The notes: generated by a model from the letters alone, not told the origin. DNA of 64,000 nt from Spirochaetales bacterium (GCA_016930675.1 JAFGGG010000010.1:38954-102953); one strand, 5' to 3'. Positions 34,359-43,851 are shown, counted from the first letter of the stretch. Made by a program: numbers and translations.

Positions 34359-34612
34359 CCGGATCGGTTTTTCAAAAGAATTATGCGCTGAAATATAAAA
34401 ATTAACGGACATGTAAGTATGATATGGAATTTTTCAATCCATCTACGCTATGAAAGCTGGTGGTATATGGGGGAGCAGGGGGGAGAAAAAGCATCACAAA
34501 AGGTGGCTGCTGTTTCGGAAGCTAAATAAATTTGAAAAATGTGAACACCTTCCTTAGAATTAAGTAGACAGAATTACTGCATTATACTTGTTCGAAATAT
34601 AAGGAGGACATA

Positions 34613-34852
34613 ATGGGAAACAGAAAGGGGGCCGTTGCTAAAATCTTACACGATGTGTATGCTGCTCTCTGTAACGGACAGTCGGATGAAGTGAAAAAAC
34701 GTATTCTCAGGGTACAGATATCCTTAAAAACAGGACTCAATCTGAAGAGTTATACTCCTGATTCAAATGATTCCGAAGAGGATATTAAAAAGATTTTGAC
34801 TGTTATCAGAGGTCCTGAAATCGGACTCAAAGATTATAGATATGAGTTATAA
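34613..34852 (+). CDS. small cytoplasmic protein coupled to the FIST gene
   Basis: A 79-residue soluble helical protein, not recognised. It has a basic N-terminal half (AVAKILHDVYAALCNGQSDEVKKRILRVQ) and an acidic second half (DSNDSEEDIKKIL). A strong AAGGAGG site precedes the ATG. The stop codon overlaps the ribosome site of the downstream FIST gene, so the two are translationally linked and probably work together. The 200-bp gap upstream (34413-34612) holds a G-rich stretch (about 34453-34482) with no assignable function. Confidence 0.65.
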   Translation: MGNRKGAVAKILHDVYAALCNGQSDEVKKRILRVQISLKTGLNLKSYTPDSNDSEEDIKKILTVIRGPEIGLKDYRYEL

Positions 34853-34862
34853 GGAGGTTGGA

Positions 34863-35999
34863 ATGAGTGAGATAAAAGCATATGCTTCTCATAATATTGA
34901 GGAAATAATAGAGGCAATCAAACTTAAAAATACAGGTTTGATGATCTTTTTTTACGGAGCGGACAATGATTATAAACAGTTGGACAGTAAGATAGCGTCG
35001 CACAATATCCCCTATGTCGGCTGTATGGATGCGGGCAGATTGATAACAGGGAAATATCTGCTTGATGAAAAGAGTATCGTCGGGCTTTCGCTTCCCACAG
35101 CTATAATCGCGAATGTGGTTGTGGATACGGTTGATATGTCTGCGCAACGAGACTATGATGCCATGTGCAATGACAGCCACGACAAACTTGTTAAGGCGGC
35201 GGAGAGCATAGGAATAGATCTGGCCAAACCGGATATGGAGAGAGAATTTGCCATAAATTTGCTCTATGGACTTAACTCAGCCAATGCTTTTTTGGCTGGA
35301 CAGAGTAAAGCCGGGCTTATGCTGCAGACAGCCGGAGGAAGCTCCGGAGGGAAAACAGATTTCAAAGTGACCAATGTCATAAGCAGCGCCGGAAGCGGCA
35401 AGCTGGGCGCTTTTGCGTTGGTAAAACTCAGCAAAGATTATAAATTTTTACTTGATCGCATATCAAGTTTTGATACAGTCGAAAATGTTATTCTCAATGT
35501 TACCAAACTGGCAGATCCGCGTCATATTTTAGAACTCAATAATAAACCGGCTACGGAGGCTTACTGTGAAGCTGTAGGTATTAGGGAGGATGAATTAAAT
35601 CCGGATACTTTCGCTAATTATACATTGGGGATTGAACCCGGGGACGAGGAGCGGCTCATCACCAGCATTATGACAAAAGATGAAGGCAGCGGACTGCTTA
35701 CCTATAATGATGTGGTTCCGGGAGCGCAGTTCCAGCTGTACAAGGCAAAATCACAACAGCAGGACCGATCCAGAGGTCTGGGAAAACTGAAAGGCAGGCA
35801 TATTGTGAGCTTTCTGTCGTTTGACTGTATTCTCTGCTATCTGGCCAGAAACACGCTGCATGAGGTTCAGGCGATCGCAGATGTCTACGAAGAGGCTCTG
35901 CCGGGTGTTCCCAAAATCGGTTTCGGAACGTTTTCCGAAAATATCTGCGGTGCCAATGTGAATCAGACCGAGACCTTTTTAGCCATCTACAAGGTGTAA
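34863..35999 (+). CDS. FIST domain sensory protein
   Basis: A 378-residue protein with FIST_N and FIST_C domains and nothing else. FIST_N begins with a GLMIFFYGADNDYKQL segment and runs through GCMDAGRLITGKYL, NLLYGLNSANAFLAGQ and GGSSGGKTDF; FIST_C ends in SFDCILCYLARN and GFGTFSENICG. FIST modules are thought to bind small ligands such as amino acids and usually precede signalling outputs; here the output may lie in the 79-residue partner (inference). The start at 34863 is set by AAGGAGG 6 bp upstream. Confidence 0.88.
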   Translation: MSEIKAYASHNIEEIIEAIKLKNTGLMIFFYGADNDYKQLDSKIASHNIPYVGCMDAGRLITGKYLLDEKSIVGLSLPTAIIANVVVDTVDMSAQRDYDAMCNDSHDKLVKAAESIGIDLAKPDMEREFAINLLYGLNSANAFLAGQSKAGLMLQTAGGSSGGKTDFKVTNVISSAGSGKLGAFALVKLSKDYKFLLDRISSFDTVENVILNVTKLADPRHILELNNKPATEAYCEAVGIREDELNPDTFANYTLGIEPGDEERLITSIMTKDEGSGLLTYNDVVPGAQFQLYKAKSQQQDRSRGLGKLKGRHIVSFLSFDCILCYLARNTLHEVQAIADVYEEALPGVPKIGFGTFSENICGANVNQTETFLAIYKV

Positions 36000-36068
36000 T
36001 GCCGAAAGGCTTTGCAATTTCTTAATATTTCCGTTACCATCGATCTTATACTTTATGTTAAGGAGTAG

Positions 36069-36683
36069 ATGGCAATTATGAAACACTCCGGCTTATTTTT
36101 TATAGTTCTGATTTTATGTGCAACTGCGTTTCTGCCTTTTTATAACATAGCGGCGGATCAGAGGCTGGATAAAATTCGTGAGCTTTATAATAAAATCCAG
36201 GAGCTGGACTGCGGTGATGCCTGCGCTCATTTCAGGCATGAAATTGTATACAATACTATGTTTCCGGCCATAGGCCTGCAGACAACCGCAGTTCAATTTT
36301 TTTATTATTCCGGCCAGGTTGATCCTGAAACCGATCCTTACCTTTTAAGTCATATGCTTATGAAAGTTAAAGTGACTTATAATATCGCGGCCAGTGCTTA
36401 TTACACCATAGAATATCTCTATGATGAACAGGGCGATCTTGTATTTTACTACTGGATGGAAGAACAAGCGGAAGCGCAGGGGGAGAAGCGTTTCTATTTC
36501 CACAATAAAAAGCTTATAAAGGTAATTGTGGATTGTAATCCATGGGATGGCGATCCGGTAAAGTATGAAGATGTTAAGAATTTTAAGGCTGAGGATGTAA
36601 GGGAGGCGGCGTCTCTTGTGCAGAAGGCGTTGGATTATAAAAAACTTTTTGAAACCCTTATAACGGCGGAGCAGTGGAAATAA
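36069..36683 (+). CDS. exported protein of unknown function
   Basis: A 204-residue protein with a signal peptide (about 1-29, ending NIAAD), no lipobox. The mature part starts with a helix (QRLDKIRELYNKIQELDCGDAC) and continues with strands rich in Tyr and Phe (YYTIEYLYDEQGDLVFYYWMEE, RFYFHNKKLIKVIV). No family recognised. AAGGAG lies only 3 bp before this ATG, so an ATG 9 bp downstream is an alternative start. The following gene overlaps or abuts its end, which suggests a two-gene unit. Confidence 0.7.
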   Translation: MAIMKHSGLFFIVLILCATAFLPFYNIAADQRLDKIRELYNKIQELDCGDACAHFRHEIVYNTMFPAIGLQTTAVQFFYYSGQVDPETDPYLLSHMLMKVKVTYNIAASAYYTIEYLYDEQGDLVFYYWMEEQAEAQGEKRFYFHNKKLIKVIVDCNPWDGDPVKYEDVKNFKAEDVREAASLVQKALDYKKLFETLITAEQWK

Positions 36684-36685
36684 TT

Positions 36686-37126
36686 ATGCAGGAACACATC
36701 GTAAAGCAGGTAAACAACAATATCGCACTCTATACGATTCACTGGTCGCCGCTGCGAAAAGCGGACAAGTACGATATTGTCAGAACTGTTCCTTCCATGT
36801 CCGGTATTTTCGAACTCTATTACCAGGATAGAAAAAACAAGCTTAATCTGCTGTTATTTTCAAAAGTCTGGTACGGGGGTTTGAAACATGAGCTGCGCAA
36901 ATTCACGGATGCTGAAATGGAAACCGATGAAAAACGCAAACATATACTGGAGAACTACGACTGCTACTACCGGTTTGCGCTTACCAACTCTTATAAAGAT
37001 ATGTGCGATATTTTTTATTATTTTTCCAGGACTTTTACGCCGCATAATACTCCGCCCCAGCATTCGGGGCGTTACAGGGATATCATTGTCAACGAAATAT
37101 CAGAAGACAAATTGGTAACTATTTAG
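36686..37126 (+). CDS. cytoplasmic protein of unknown function
   Basis: A 146-residue soluble protein, not recognised. It is rich in aromatic and charged residues (GIFELYYQDRKNKLNLLLFSKVWYGGLKHELRKF; then ENYDCYYRFALTNS) and looks like a compact alpha/beta domain. The ATG at 36686 lies 2 bp after the upstream stop; a GTG at 36674 overlapping the upstream gene is possible. No good ribosome site, so coupling to the upstream gene is likely. Confidence 0.65.
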   Translation: MQEHIVKQVNNNIALYTIHWSPLRKADKYDIVRTVPSMSGIFELYYQDRKNKLNLLLFSKVWYGGLKHELRKFTDAEMETDEKRKHILENYDCYYRFALTNSYKDMCDIFYYFSRTFTPHNTPPQHSGRYRDIIVNEISEDKLVTI

Positions 37127-37157
37127 CTCTTTTTACAAAGCCCGTTTAATTAGACTT

Positions 37158-37519
37158 TCATACCCAGCAGCAGCATACCACCATGGGGATCTGGGAATTG
37201 CCCAGCTGGATAACGAGTCCATCTTTTTTCGCATGCTCAAGGATCGCTCCTTTTGAGGCAAGGTTCGCGAGAATCTCCTCAATTTTTATACGCGAATATG
37301 AACAGGAAACTTTTTTGCTCTGCGGTAGATCTTTGTAGCAGGTTTAAAAACCATACTTAAAAAAAGCGCGACGTGCGCTTGTTTATGGGTAAAAAGGTGT
37401 TTGAGAATTCTTATTTCTTCTCCGGTAGCGGTTTTGGGCATGCCCGCAGGCATTTTATCTATTTGCCTGCGCAGCTTTTCATATAAAATATTATCCTGTA
37501 CGTTCCTTTTAGTCGTCCT
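37158..37519 (-). pseudogene. ferredoxin-protein remnant (N-terminal helical domain)
   Basis: The minus strand between two intact genes reads as decayed coding sequence. One frame (37519 to 37286) gives a segment like LYEKLRRQIDKMPAG...GEEIRILKHLFT...IYRRAKKF, which recalls the N-terminal winged-helix-like region of long 4Fe-4S ferredoxin proteins. A shifted frame then continues RIKIEEILANLASKGAILEHAKKDG to a stop at 37158. No start codon or iron-sulfur cysteines remain. The match is from memory of the family pattern and is moderate. Confidence 0.55.
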
Positions 37520-37557
37520 CTATTCTCAAAGTGTTTATCAATTTTTTATCCTCTCAT

Positions 37558-38010
37558 TTATAGAGCGGCTAACACTTCATCCGCATGATCTTTTGGCGTT
37601 ACCTTGGGGAAAACTTTACTGATTATACCTTTTTCATCAATAATGAAGGTCGAGCGGATTATTCCCAAGAAGCTGTTTCCGTATAACTTTTTCTCTCCCC
37701 AGGCTCCGTACTCTTTTATTACTTTTTTCTCAGGATCGGACAGCAGGAAAAAAGGAAGATCGTATTTTTCTTTGAATTTTGCGTGCGAGTTTTCAGAGTC
37801 CGCGCTGATACCGATCACCACAGCACCCTTTGCCAGCAGGACATCATAAATGTCTCTAAAAGCGCAGGCCTCCTTTGTGCAGCCGGGGGTGTTGTCTTTT
37901 GGATAAAAATAAATGACCACCTTTTTTCCTTTAAACTGAGATAAACTTGCTGTTGTGCCTTTATCATCAGTCAGTGTAAAATCAGGGGCTTTTTTTCCTG
38001 CCGTTAACAT
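37558..38010 (-). CDS. bcp: thiol peroxidase Bcp (peroxiredoxin)
   Basis: A 150-residue peroxiredoxin of the BCP/PrxQ class that reduces hydrogen and organic peroxides using thioredoxin. The peroxidatic and resolving cysteines are in PGCTKEAC, preceded by the YFYPKDNT strand. The later [22 protein letters not shown] and STFIIDEKG segments are typical. Full length. Ribosome site AGGAG precedes the ATG. Oxidative-stress defence fits an oxygen-sensitive host. Confidence 0.96.
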   Translation of the reverse strand: MLTAGKKAPDFTLTDDKGTTASLSQFKGKKVVIYFYPKDNTPGCTKEACAFRDIYDVLLAKGAVVIGISADSENSHAKFKEKYDLPFFLLSDPEKKVIKEYGAWGEKKLYGNSFLGIIRSTFIIDEKGIISKVFPKVTPKDHADEVLAAL

Positions 38011-38269
38011 ATATTTCTCCTTTTTCTATATAACATTTTTCTAATATTAAGATACATTATTAAGAAGCAATCGGCAAGAGGCTTCCCCTTAGAGCTTTCA
38101 TAAAGCATATAAAGAATCTCCGTGGACTCTGTGTGCTCTGTGAGAAATTTGTTCATTATCAAACAGTCCACTATGATCTCACTTTGTATGCTTTTTTATA
38201 ATAATTTAAGCAAAATTCTTTTAATTGACTTTACCAGCCATTTGAATTAGCATATTTTGTAGGAAATCT

Positions 38270-40414
38270 ATGCAAAAATCCAGACCGAACCAAAAGATTG
38301 TTTCGGAACTCCCGCGGGGCGGCTATCTGGTAAAGACGCCGGCCGGCAATATTCAGATCGGTTCTCCTCCGGAAACAATCAAAGATACAATGAGCCTTCC
38401 TGAATCGGTTCCTCAGATTTTCGTGCTCCCGCAAAAACTGTTCAATTTCGACAAGGGTATAAGCCTTGCTGAGTTGGAATTCCCGATATACTTTAATTTT
38501 TTTATCAGGAAGCGAAAGATAACGATTATCGGGAGTGAGGAACAGCGCGAACGCTTACTTAAGGTACTGCAGGAAGCGGTATTCGGACCCAAGAAAGTGG
38601 ATATTCTACAGGATGTTCACATTAATAAGGCAAAGATATTTGTTCCTGACATTAAAAGTGAAATGGATTTCTATAGAACATTTGATTTTAAGGATCTTTT
38701 TGATTTTCTTTGTTTTAAAAAATCAATATGTTTTGTGGGTGACGTTCGGATTGAAAAAACCGAGGGCGGTGAGTTTATATTCAAACAGGGCAGAAAAATA
38801 ATTGCCCATGTGCCGGGTACAATCGAGTATAAACCGCGGTATGATATCGGGATTAGACTAAAAGAACCGTATAAACCGCCGCTTTTCGCGGTTACCTGCC
38901 TGGGGCCCAGCCATGGGTTTGATCCTACCGAGAATACATCAGGATTTATAATCTGGCTCAATCACCGCGGGATCATGATCGATCCGCCCGTTAATTCAAC
39001 CGAGTGGCTGAGTGATTCTAATGTAAATTCCAAGCTCATCGACAGTATTATTCTTACCCACTGCCATGCGGATCATGACGCGGGCACCTTTCAGAAAATA
39101 ATGGAGGAGAGCAAAGTCACGGTTTATACGACCAAAACAGTGATGAGCAGCTTTTTAAGAAAATATTCGGCGCTTTCCGATGAGCCGGTTTCCGATCTTA
39201 CCAAACTCTTCAACTTTAATCCTATTTATATCGATGAGCCCTTTTTTATTCATGGGGCGCAGTTTAACGCCAACTATACGCTGCATTCCATTCCCACCAT
39301 CGGCTTTAAGATGAATTTTCAGGGCCAGAGCTTTGTCTATTCTTCGGATCATCAGGCCGAGCCGCGGATTCATAAAGAGTTATTAGGAAAGGGTATCATA
39401 ACCAAACAGCGCTACCGGCAGCTCACCGATTTTCCCTGGGAGTCAAAAGTTATCTATCATGAAGCTGGCATACCTCCGCTGCACACTTCGATCGACTGGT
39501 TAATTACTCTGCCGCTCGCTATTCAGAAAAAAACATATATTTATCATATCGCCAAAAAAATCTTTCCGCGCACCACGCGTCTTACTCTCTGTAAATTCGG
39601 CATGGAGCATACCGTGGATTTTCATGTTCCCCCGCCCAAGTTTGAAAAGACATATGAGGTGTTAAGCATTCTGAAGCATTTGGATTTTTTTCACGGATTT
39701 ACCGTGGAAAAAGTGCAGGAGTTCGTGCTGGCCATTAAAGAGGAGACCTATAAAAAGGGTAAGTACATTATAAGAAAAGGCAGCCAGGGTGATAGATTTT
39801 ATATTATCTATTCGGGGAACGTGGCTATTTTTCTGGACGGATTGAAGCTGAAAAAAATCTACAGTGAGTTTGAGTATTTTGGTGAAGTAGCGCTTATAAC
39901 CGAAAAACCCACTACCGCCGATGTGGTCGCAGAGACCGATGTGGTTGTGTACACAATTAATAAATATAAATTTTTAAGTTTCATCGCCGGCACGGAGTTT
40001 GAAGAGACCTTAAAACGTTTAGTAAAAAACAGAGATAAGGAGTCGTGGAACATCCTCTCAACCAGCAGATTCTTTAGCAGACTTACTTCGTACCAGAAGA
40101 CATGGATTGAATCTGTTTTAAGCCGTGAAACAAAACAGGGGAAAGGAGTGCTCCTTAAGGCGGGCATCCTGTTTTCCAAGATGTATATAATTCGCAAGGG
40201 TATGGTAGAAGTCAAGCATCGGGGGAAATGTGTGGCAGTGCTAAAGAAAGGAGATTTCATCGGAGATCTGCATGATGTTGACAAAAACCTGCCCTCCCGC
40301 TATAGTTTTGTTTACAATAATGATGTAGCGCTTTTCGTTATCAAGCGAAAAGACATGTTGAGTTTCGCGGAAAGAAATCCGGGTTTAATCATGAAACTGC
40401 AATTGGAATATTAA
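38270..40414 (+). CDS. metallo-beta-lactamase fold protein with two cyclic-nucleotide-binding domains
   Basis: A 714-residue cytoplasmic protein. Residues 1-200 are an N-terminal region I do not recognise. Residues 205-450 are an MBL-fold hydrolase with the metal motif H264-C-H-A-D-H269 (LTHCHADHDAG) and later YSSDHQ. Residues 480-595 form a first cNMP-binding domain (GDRFYIIYSGNVAIFL, FGEVALITEKPTTADVVAETD); 600-712 form a second, weaker one (LLKAGILFSKMYIIRKGMVEV). The layout suggests a hydrolase, perhaps of a nucleotide messenger or RNA, gated by cAMP or cGMP. No ribosome site is evident. The 260-bp gap upstream contains a CT/GT-rich stretch described in findings. Confidence 0.88.
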   Translation: MQKSRPNQKIVSELPRGGYLVKTPAGNIQIGSPPETIKDTMSLPESVPQIFVLPQKLFNFDKGISLAELEFPIYFNFFIRKRKITIIGSEEQRERLLKVLQEAVFGPKKVDILQDVHINKAKIFVPDIKSEMDFYRTFDFKDLFDFLCFKKSICFVGDVRIEKTEGGEFIFKQGRKIIAHVPGTIEYKPRYDIGIRLKEPYKPPLFAVTCLGPSHGFDPTENTSGFIIWLNHRGIMIDPPVNSTEWLSDSNVNSKLIDSIILTHCHADHDAGTFQKIMEESKVTVYTTKTVMSSFLRKYSALSDEPVSDLTKLFNFNPIYIDEPFFIHGAQFNANYTLHSIPTIGFKMNFQGQSFVYSSDHQAEPRIHKELLGKGIITKQRYRQLTDFPWESKVIYHEAGIPPLHTSIDWLITLPLAIQKKTYIYHIAKKIFPRTTRLTLCKFGMEHTVDFHVPPPKFEKTYEVLSILKHLDFFHGFTVEKVQEFVLAIKEETYKKGKYIIRKGSQGDRFYIIYSGNVAIFLDGLKLKKIYSEFEYFGEVALITEKPTTADVVAETDVVVYTINKYKFLSFIAGTEFEETLKRLVKNRDKESWNILSTSRFFSRLTSYQKTWIESVLSRETKQGKGVLLKAGILFSKMYIIRKGMVEVKHRGKCVAVLKKGDFIGDLHDVDKNLPSRYSFVYNNDVALFVIKRKDMLSFAERNPGLIMKLQLEY

Positions 40415-40426
40415 TTCCTTTGCTTT

Positions 40427-40460
40427 TAATAAGAGCCGCCGCACGGGCGGAGACATGTTG
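40427..40460 (+). other. small GC hairpin after the MBL-cNMP gene
   Basis: GCCGCC-GCAC-GGGCGG with only a short A/T flank. The flank ATGTTGATTG is shared with the hairpin near 16.3 kb, which supports a dispersed repeat. There is no T-run, so it is not a normal terminator. Confidence 0.4.
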
Positions 40461-40524
40461 ATTGGGAGGGGAAAGATTATCAAGCCAAGCTATTCCTTAA
40501 CCGAAAATCAAAAAAGAGGTATAT

Positions 40525-40980
40525 ATGATTGATGGCGGTATTCTCACCACACTGCGTGAGCTGCGTTTTGAGTTTGAAAAGAATTTTGATCAAAGCTGGT
40601 TCTTCCTTATTATAGAAACCCTTCCCATCAGCTTGCGCACCATGCGGGAAATCCGCGAGCTGTTTGATTTTCAAACTTTATGCTCAAGAGATATTGAGGA
40701 AATACAGGAAAAGATACTGGAACTGGAAAAATTTATTAAAGCGGTCAGGGACTTTTTACTGCCCAGAGTAAAAGAAAAACTTAATATCTCCCATTTGGAT
40801 CCTGAACATATGATTGACGATAAGGAGCAGCAGCTTTTAAGACGGTTTGTGGCCGGTAATCTGCCTTTCAACATCAACCGGCTGTATGAGCTGACACAGC
40901 GCTTAAAAAATGATATCAAACTGTACCAGATTAGAATTACTCCCGAACCGGAAAGCCTTCCGGACGCCAGTGTGATATAA
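40525..40980 (+). CDS. helical cytoplasmic protein of unknown function
   Basis: A 151-residue all-helical protein with a coiled-coil-like middle (RDIEEIQEKILELEKFIKAVRDFLLPRVKEKL). No signal peptide, no family recognised. AGAGGT precedes the ATG. It lies 110 bp after the MBL-cNMP gene in the same direction and could act with it, but only adjacency supports this. Confidence 0.7.
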   Translation: MIDGGILTTLRELRFEFEKNFDQSWFFLIIETLPISLRTMREIRELFDFQTLCSRDIEEIQEKILELEKFIKAVRDFLLPRVKEKLNISHLDPEHMIDDKEQQLLRRFVAGNLPFNINRLYELTQRLKNDIKLYQIRITPEPESLPDASVI

Positions 40981-41069
40981 ATTCTAAATAAATCATTGGA
41001 TATCTTTTATTTTTTCTCTTACCATTATAGACAGAAATTATACTAAGCAATGCTAAAGGAGGAATATGG

Positions 41070-41486
41070 ATGCTTAAAAAATCAATATCATTTTTTATGA
41101 TAACGGTTCTCTTTGTTATGGTGAGCTGTTCTGCAGGCGGACCTTATGGCGAGATTCGGGCGGTTTTTTCCCAACAGATCGGGGCTACGGAAAAATTAAT
41201 TAATGATCTGCAAAACGCGAATGATGCCAAAGGCATCGCTGCCGCATACAAGTCTTATAACGATGTAATGGAAAATATTATGCCCAAGTATAAAGAGATT
41301 GCCGAAAAATATCCCGACATGGACGAGGAAGAGATGCCGGCGGATCTGCTGGATCAAGCCGACCGACTGGAGGAAGTAAGCAATAAATTAGGTGATCTGA
41401 GTGAGAAATCAGCAGAGTTTATGTCAGATCCTGAAGTTGCTAAAGAAATGCAGCGGACAATGGAAATAATGATGAGCTGGATGTAG
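41070..41486 (+). CDS. helical lipoprotein of unknown function
   Basis: A 138-residue lipoprotein (lipobox MVSC, Cys20). The mature part is helical, with a helical-hairpin look (IGATEKLINDLQNANDAKGIAAAYKSYNDVMENIMPKYKEIA) and a Met-rich end. AGGAGG precedes the ATG. A bidirectional terminator follows directly, so it is a single-gene unit. Confidence 0.8.
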   Translation: MLKKSISFFMITVLFVMVSCSAGGPYGEIRAVFSQQIGATEKLINDLQNANDAKGIAAAYKSYNDVMENIMPKYKEIAEKYPDMDEEEMPADLLDQADRLEEVSNKLGDLSEKSAEFMSDPEVAKEMQRTMEIMMSWM

Positions 41487-41497
41487 CAGCTGATCTC

Positions 41498-41533
41498 AAA
41501 AAGCCGCCCTTTTAAGACGGGCGGCTTTTTTTA
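41498..41533. terminator. bidirectional intrinsic terminator
   Basis: GCCGCCC (41503-41509) pairs with GGGCGGC (41519-41525), flanked by A-run and T-run on both sides. It serves the lipoprotein gene and the convergent vWA operon. Confidence 0.85.
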
Positions 41534-41547
41534 TTAATTGGTTAGTA

Positions 41548-43842
41548 TCAATAACTCAAGGTTATCTTTTCCGATAATTCAAGCAGTTTTAAAAATTCAG
41601 CGCGCAGACCTTCAGGGTCATCACCTTGCGCGCTTTCCGCCAAGTTTTTTACCTGGCTGAAGTTCGCGTCCGCCTTGTACTGCGAATTTCTCAACAGCAG
41701 CCCCCACTCGGCTACCGCGGCTGAAAAGCGGAAGTTGGTTGAAGTGTCTTCAAACGCCACATTATCGTCAAGCACGGGAACTTCAATCAGCAGACTCTTG
41801 TCTTGGTCGGGTTTTTTATAGCGGAATCTAAGCGTCATAATTTCAGGGGAAGCATAGGCTTGGTCGTCTACGGTTGTGGACTGATACTTGAGTTTTTCGG
41901 GAGCTACGGTTCCGGTTTCAGGTATGATTTCATAGAGAGCGGTGACCGTATGGCCGGCTCCCAACTCACCCGCGTCCTTTCTGTCATCGGCAAAGTCTTC
42001 CGCCTTTAACATACGGTTTTCATAACCCAGCAAACGGTAGGCGTGCACGCGGGCCGGATTGAACTCGACCTGAAGCTTGACATCTTTGGCTATGGTATAA
42101 AGCGTGCCGCTCATTTCGTAAACCAGCACCTTTTTGGCTTCCATGAGGGAGTCGATATACGCGTAATTGCCGTTGCCTTTGTCGGCGAGTTTTTCCATTT
42201 TAGCGTCTTTGTAATTACCCGTACCGAATCCCAAAACCGTAAGGTAGATTCCTTGGTCTCGTTTTTCTTCGATTAATCGGACCAGTTCGGCATCACTTGA
42301 TGTGCCCACGTTAAAGTCTCCGTCCGTGGCCAGGATGACTCTGTTATTCCCGCCTGCAATAAACGATTGTCTGGCAGTTTCATAGGCCAATACTATGCCG
42401 GCGCCGCCCGCGGTAGTTCCTCCGGCTTCAAGTTTGTAGAGCGCCTCCAGAATAGCTTCTTGGTTGTCACCTTTTGTGGAAGGAAGTACCAAGCCGGCCG
42501 CTCCGGCGTAAACCACGATAGCGATCCGGTCTTTAGGCCGGAGATGCTGGATCAACATGGCGATGGATTGTTTTAAAAGCGGCAGTTTGTCAGGGTAGTC
42601 CATAGACCCTGAAACATCAAGCAGAAAAACCAGATTGTTGGCCGGCGCGTTCTGCATGTCGAGTGAGCGGCCCCGGATGCCGATATGCAGCAGCTTGTGC
42701 TGCGGATTCCACGGACATTCGCCGATTTCCGTGAAAAAAGAAAACGGCTGTTCCGCTTTAGGTTCGGCATAATCATAATCAAAATAATTTATCAACTCCT
42801 CAATCCGCACCGCATCGGGCGGCGGCAGACTGCCCGTCTTAAGAAAACGGCGCACATTGGAATAGGAAGCAGTATCCACATCGATAGAAAAAGTAGACTG
42901 AGGATTTTTGATAGCTTCTAAGAAGTCGTTCTCATAGATGCGGTCGTATTCTTCTGTGGAAAAAGCCGACTTCTTTTCGCTTTCTTCTTTACTTCTTTTA
43001 AGGTCGGCAGGAGCAGTCGCCCCATCATCAAGCAGACCCATGATTGAATCGGTATCTTCTGTTGGCAAGGGTTCTGGGCCCTCCATCCCTATATCGCCGC
43101 CCAGGCCTCCTAAATCTTTATAAGAAGGCGGCACCTGGCCTTCTACTCCCGGCGTGCTTTTGGGCTCAAAGCCTTTGTCGTTATCATCTCTCTTCTCTGT
43201 GCGGGGGTAGTCCGGTGAGTCTTTTTCAAGCAAAAGCTCTTTATAATTATACAGAGTTTCCTCTGCTTCCTCAGGTATAATAACGGAAGATGTGGTTTCT
43301 TTATCGCTTAATTGCATTGTATCCAGCGTTGCCCCGCGTATTGTTCTTTTTTCCCCGCTTGTTATTTCTGAAGCAGTTTCATCTTTCAGGGTTTGTTCAG
43401 TGCTTCCGCTTTCAGGTTCTCCACTCTGTTTTTCCGTCTTAAAAAAATCACTATCTGTCGGAGATTCCATTTCACGTTTTAAGGTTAATCCCTTCTCGGT
43501 AATAGCAACATCTTGTGCCTGGTATGTCATAAACAGAGGAAGAAAGATAACGGCCGCTATCAGCAGCAATGAAAATACCGAAGCGGCGGCCGCAAGCTTT
43601 AAACGCTGATTGGCAAACCAGTTAAAAAAACCATTTGGAGGGCGGATTATTGTGCCGAACGAACGGGTTTTTCGATTCCGCTCAAATATGCGGATTTTTA
43701 ACCTGTTTTTAAACTCTTTATCCATTTTTACGTGCGGTTTTGCTTTTAAAAGGAGACGGACTATGTTTTCCAATTCTTTTTGTTCAAGGCTCGGATCGAT
43801 GGCTTTCATGTCATTAACCATTTGCTGGATTTTATGCTTCAT
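41548..43842 (-). CDS. membrane vWA-domain protein (YfbK family)
   Basis: A 764-residue protein. The N-terminal 65 residues are cytoplasmic and basic, one transmembrane helix spans about 67-90, and a 230-residue Pro/Glu/Thr-rich linker follows. Then comes the YfbK-type core: the von Willebrand N-terminal element (NPQSTFSIDVDTASYSNVRRFL), the vWA domain with MIDAS DVSGSMD and the TDGDFNVGTSS strand, and the DUF3520-type C-terminus. It lies 9 bp downstream of an ECF sigma gene with AGGAGG as ribosome site. The cytoplasmic start and the context suggest it anchors or inhibits that sigma factor (inference). Confidence 0.88.
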   Translation of the reverse strand: MKHKIQQMVNDMKAIDPSLEQKELENIVRLLLKAKPHVKMDKEFKNRLKIRIFERNRKTRSFGTIIRPPNGFFNWFANQRLKLAAAASVFSLLLIAAVIFLPLFMTYQAQDVAITEKGLTLKREMESPTDSDFFKTEKQSGEPESGSTEQTLKDETASEITSGEKRTIRGATLDTMQLSDKETTSSVIIPEEAEETLYNYKELLLEKDSPDYPRTEKRDDNDKGFEPKSTPGVEGQVPPSYKDLGGLGGDIGMEGPEPLPTEDTDSIMGLLDDGATAPADLKRSKEESEKKSAFSTEEYDRIYENDFLEAIKNPQSTFSIDVDTASYSNVRRFLKTGSLPPPDAVRIEELINYFDYDYAEPKAEQPFSFFTEIGECPWNPQHKLLHIGIRGRSLDMQNAPANNLVFLLDVSGSMDYPDKLPLLKQSIAMLIQHLRPKDRIAIVVYAGAAGLVLPSTKGDNQEAILEALYKLEAGGTTAGGAGIVLAYETARQSFIAGGNNRVILATDGDFNVGTSSDAELVRLIEEKRDQGIYLTVLGFGTGNYKDAKMEKLADKGNGNYAYIDSLMEAKKVLVYEMSGTLYTIAKDVKLQVEFNPARVHAYRLLGYENRMLKAEDFADDRKDAGELGAGHTVTALYEIIPETGTVAPEKLKYQSTTVDDQAYASPEIMTLRFRYKKPDQDKSLLIEVPVLDDNVAFEDTSTNFRFSAAVAEWGLLLRNSQYKADANFSQVKNLAESAQGDDPEGLRAEFLKLLELSEKITLSY

Positions 43843-43851
43843 AACGGCCTC

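Noticed and set aside
34450..34490. G-rich stretch as a riboswitch or G-quadruplex
   Set aside because: No known aptamer pattern; G-runs are few and irregular.
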